Positions 61,688 through 64,000 of a stretch of DNA of 64,000 nucleotides are shown one piece after another. A program made the translations under genes and the position numbers. Position 1 is the stretch's first letter; every line of letters begins with the position of its first letter. The notes under the pieces were generated by a model, which saw only the letters and a program-made list of their open reading frames with translations, was not told the origin of the DNA and did no database searches. The DNA is from Streptomyces sp. Tue6028 (GTDB lineage Bacteria; Actinomycetota; Actinomycetes; Streptomycetales; Streptomycetaceae): the NCBI RefSeq assembly GCF_002300165.1, contig NZ_MLCE01000035.1:62001-126000 (forward strand). The letters are read 5' to 3'.

Positions 61688-63085
61688 TTACCACGATCCG
61701 GTCGTGACGCGATGGCAGGCCATCGCGGGGGTGTGGCTGTCCGGCCACTCGCTGCCGCCCTCGGTGATCAGCCAGATCCACTTGTCGGGCTCGGCGGGCG
61801 TGATCGGCGGCGCGTACCCGTCGGTGAGCATCACCACGGCGTCCGGGCGGACCTCGAACCGCCGGCCGCCGACCTCGGTGCGGCCCTCCACGTAGTCCAT
61901 GACGGCCCGGAAGCTGGTACCGCCTCCGCCGAGCACGCGGCCGCCCGGCTCGAAGGGCATGACCACCGCGTCGAAGGACAGCCAGTGCGCCTCGACCCCG
62001 TCGATCCTGCCGACGAGGTCGGTGAGCCACTCGACCACGCGGTCGGGCATGGAACCCGACGTGTCGTAGGCGATGACGAGGACCTTGTCGCGGACCGGGC
62101 CGCGCCGCGACAGCATCGGGTCCTGACCGAGCGCTGCGAGCAGCGCACCGCGCTTCTTCGGGTACACCAGCCGCTCGCCGTCGCGGAGTCTGGAGCCGAG
62201 CACGTCGACCAGCCAGCGCTGCCACCAGTCGATCTTTCGCGTCGCGACGCTCTCGCCGCGCAGCATACCGGCGCCGAGTTGCCCCCAGATCTTCGCGGTC
62301 CGCGCCGAGCCGTCCTCGGTGCGGCCCATCAGGTCCAGCAGTTCCTGCTCGGCGCCCGCATGACCGCGGCGCGCCGCGAGCAGCGCGTTGAGCAGCGCCG
62401 ACGAGGCCACTTCGTCGACGGTCTCCTGGTCGGCGGGCACCGCGCACTCCAGGTGGATGCACAACGACGGTGCCAGGACGGGCGGTTGCCGCATGCGTTT
62501 CAGCTCGCCGTACACCGTCATGTCGGTCCGGGTGAAGTCCTCGTACGGGACGGGCTCCAGCTCCTGCGCGAGCAGGTCCGCACGGTACGACTCGTGCACC
62601 GCGCGCGGGTCGACGCCGGTCGGCCGGCCGTCCAGGAGGGGCAGACCGGGGCTGCCGAGCCGCATCAACGCCACATGGTTGACCGACACCTCGGTGGCCA
62701 CCTCGAACACGGGGTCGGCCCGCAGCTCGGGATCGGCGAAGAGATGGCGCTGCATCAGATGGCGGGCCTCGTGGAAGAGGACGAACTTCACGCCGTCCAG
62801 GCCGAGCCGGACGAAGAAGTCAGGGTTGTACAGCAGCAGGCACGAGCCGTCCCCGGAGGCCACCACGGCCGCGGTGTCCACCGCCGTCGTCGCCAGCTGG
62901 TGGTGGCATTTCGCGTACAGCCACGAGGCGACCGCCGACTCCGTCAGTCCGAAGTCCAGCAGGGCGGCCTCCTTGAGCCGCCGTGCCTCCGCGACGGTCT
63001 CGGCGTCGGCCGGCCGGAACCGCTCCAGTGCCCTGCGGTCGGCCAGGTCGACGACCGGCCGCCGCCCGCGCTCTCCGTACGCCAT
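61688..63085 (-). CDS. DUF2201-type metallopeptidase / vWA-domain protein
   Basis: This is a 465-residue protein. The N-terminal domain carries a zinc motif H-E-A-R-H in V-L-F-H-E-A-R-H-L-M (about 105-115). The C-terminal vWA-like domain (about 325-465) has an intact metal site, D-T-S-G-S-M, with a later T-D-G. It is the first gene of the operon with the tandem AAA+ protein, the classical ATPase/vWA pairing. The start ATG 63085 is 90 bases from a divergent tRNA-like gene. Confidence 0.85.
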   Translation of the reverse strand: MAYGERGRRPVVDLADRRALERFRPADAETVAEARRLKEAALLDFGLTESAVASWLYAKCHHQLATTAVDTAAVVASGDGSCLLLYNPDFFVRLGLDGVKFVLFHEARHLMQRHLFADPELRADPVFEVATEVSVNHVALMRLGSPGLPLLDGRPTGVDPRAVHESYRADLLAQELEPVPYEDFTRTDMTVYGELKRMRQPPVLAPSLCIHLECAVPADQETVDEVASSALLNALLAARRGHAGAEQELLDLMGRTEDGSARTAKIWGQLGAGMLRGESVATRKIDWWQRWLVDVLGSRLRDGERLVYPKKRGALLAALGQDPMLSRRGPVRDKVLVIAYDTSGSMPDRVVEWLTDLVGRIDGVEAHWLSFDAVVMPFEPGGRVLGGGGTSFRAVMDYVEGRTEVGGRRFEVRPDAVVMLTDGYAPPITPAEPDKWIWLITEGGSEWPDSHTPAMACHRVTTGSW

Positions 63086-63174
63086 GCCCGCCCCCGTGTC
63101 CGATCTTCCCCCGTGCCTCCTTGGTACCAGGCCCCACTGACACAGGGCCAAGGCATTAAGCTCGGCGCCAAGGG

Positions 63175-63247
63175 CGGGGCCGTAGCGCAGAGGCAGGCGC
63201 ACTGGTCTCCAGAACCGGAACACGCCGGTTCGAATCCGGCCGCCCCG
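63175..63247 (+). tRNA. tRNA-like gene, anticodon CCA (Trp-type), imperfect acceptor
   Basis: The D-arm GCGC-AGAGGCAG-GCGC and anticodon arm CTGGT-CTCCAGA-ACCGG are well paired, and the T-arm is GCCGG-TTCGAAT-CCGGC. The acceptor pairs only if one base is bulged (C-G-G-G-G-C with G-C-C-C-C-G) or with two mismatches in the standard alignment. It shares the D-loop and T-arm of the two tRNA-like genes at 58 kb. A bona fide tRNA-Trp is doubtful. Confidence 0.55.
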
Positions 63248-63253
63248 CCCCCC

Positions 63254-63261
63254 TTTTTTTT
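63254..63261 (+). terminator. T8 tract after the third tRNA-like gene
   Basis: Eight consecutive T residues follow the acceptor-end C-run within 7 bases. Such a tract is rare at this G/C content and looks like an intrinsic stop for a short plus-strand transcript. Confidence 0.55.
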
Positions 63262-63347
63262 GGCCGGCAGCCACTCGCGGCCCACCGCCTCGCCATGCCG
63301 GTCCGCCTGCGTGTCAGGTCCGCCAGACCCGCCCGGCCGGGCCCGGT

Positions 63348-64000
63348 TCAGGCGATGGCGCCGGCCGTGACGACCAGCTCGGGAACGGTCCCGTGGTAGT
63401 TCCCCGCCAGCTGCGCCACGACCGCCCAGGCGTCCTCGCGGCCGCCCAAATGGTCCCGCACGAGCGGCCGGAGGGCGTCCTCGGCCTCACGAAGGCGCGT
63501 CGGGAACAGCGTCCGGCCCAGGGAGAGCACCCGCAGGACCCGTTCCGCCGGGCGCCACTCGGTCGCGTACCGCGCCGGTCCGTCGATGACACCGGACTGC
63601 CTGAGCCGGTGGGTGAACTTGGCGTGCGAACCGAACCGGGCACGCAGCTCCGGCGGGCAGTCGGGACGTACGGAGAGGGCCCAGCGCGTGTAGCCCGGCA
63701 GCGGGCGCTCCGCGTCCGCCCCGGCGACCGCCTGCCAGCCGGGGGTACCGAGGACCATGGAGGCGGCCTGCCTGGCCGGCTTCATCGAGGTGGCCGCGCG
63801 CAGCGCGCCGACGAGACCGAACAGGCTGAAGGATTGTGGCACCGGAGGTTCGTCGTTCCGGCTCAACGGCTCGGCCACGCCTACGGCGCGGGTGCGACCG
63901 GGGCCGTGCGGTATCCCGTGCACGATCGCCCGGCGCATCGCGTCGTCCGCCGATACGTGCCGCCACACGAGGGCGTTGAGCTCCGGGTCGTCCTCCTGGA
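63348..64000 (-). CDS. Uncharacterised protein, N-terminus outside window
   Basis: The frame is open to the right edge, so the start is missing; about 217 residues are visible. A GTG at 63968 is internal, since the upstream codons continue in the same style (Q-E-D-D-P-E-L-N-A-L). The visible part is mostly helical and basic, with R-F-G-S-H-A-K-F-T-H-R-L and a C-terminal G-N-Y-H-G-T-V-P-E-L. I do not recognise the family. It may belong to the vWA/AAA+ locus by position. Confidence 0.6.
   Translation of the reverse strand, partial: QEDDPELNALVWRHVSADDAMRRAIVHGIPHGPGRTRAVGVAEPLSRNDEPPVPQSFSLFGLVGALRAATSMKPARQAASMVLGTPGWQAVAGADAERPLPGYTRWALSVRPDCPPELRARFGSHAKFTHRLRQSGVIDGPARYATEWRPAERVLRVLSLGRTLFPTRLREAEDALRPLVRDHLGGREDAWAVVAQLAGNYHGTVPELVVTAGAIA

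Overview
The window is high-GC DNA with strong G/C bias at third codon positions, many GTG starts, 4-nt stop/start overlaps, Tat/Sec-exported hydrolases, DUF2510 proteins, a WhiB-like protein and the actinobacterial pca gene order. Together these point to a Streptomyces or close relative; the species cannot be set from sequence alone. No rRNA, IS element, phage module or CRISPR array was seen. Gene content is mostly catabolic, transport and regulatory.

Layout. 1-7047 (+): a carbohydrate ABC importer, a GH13 enzyme and a secreted GH87-type alpha-1,3-glucanase form a polysaccharide-use locus. 7019-13527: a SsuABC/NrtABC-type ABC importer (-), an IclR regulator (+) and a vanillate demethylase operon vanA-orf-vanB (-). 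13853-20835: a Tat phospholipase C, two DUF2510-type proteins, a DMT transporter with a PAP2 phosphatase, and a TetR gene preceded by an array of six overlapping operators. 20890-27142: anmK with an MHS-type MFS transporter, a large LuxR-type (LAL) ATPase gene carrying a frameshift and lacking its HTH, and an SDR. 27239-33473: the beta-ketoadipate operon pcaIJFHGBL with divergent pcaV. Its pcaF has lost about 320 codons in frame. 33505-39111: a DUF3048 lipoprotein, a ligC/PolDom DNA-repair pair and a HEAT-repeat protein. 39212-45109: secreted redox proteins (a cupredoxin/DUF1080 protein, a ThuA/PQQ-type sugar dehydrogenase and a small laccase). 45129-52203: a serine hydrolase, LacI and TetR regulators flanked by repeats or twin palindromes, a patatin, a VOC protein and a WhiB paralogue. 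52303-57669: two FAD monooxygenases, a MAB_1171c-type membrane protein, a broken second copy of that protein's 5' end, and an ImmA-like metalloprotein. 58161-64000: three unusual tRNA-like genes interleaved with a zinc-ribbon SDR, a tandem AAA+ ATPase and a metallopeptidase/vWA protein.

How the genes may work together. VanAB converts vanillate to protocatechuate, the substrate of PcaGH, so both halves of a lignin-monomer route lie in one window. The laccase fits the same theme, although the broken pcaF means the last step needs another thiolase. The least understood parts are the tRNA-like/AAA+/vWA region, the ImmA/MAB_1171c/FAD cluster, and the secreted sugar-oxidation cluster beside the laccase.
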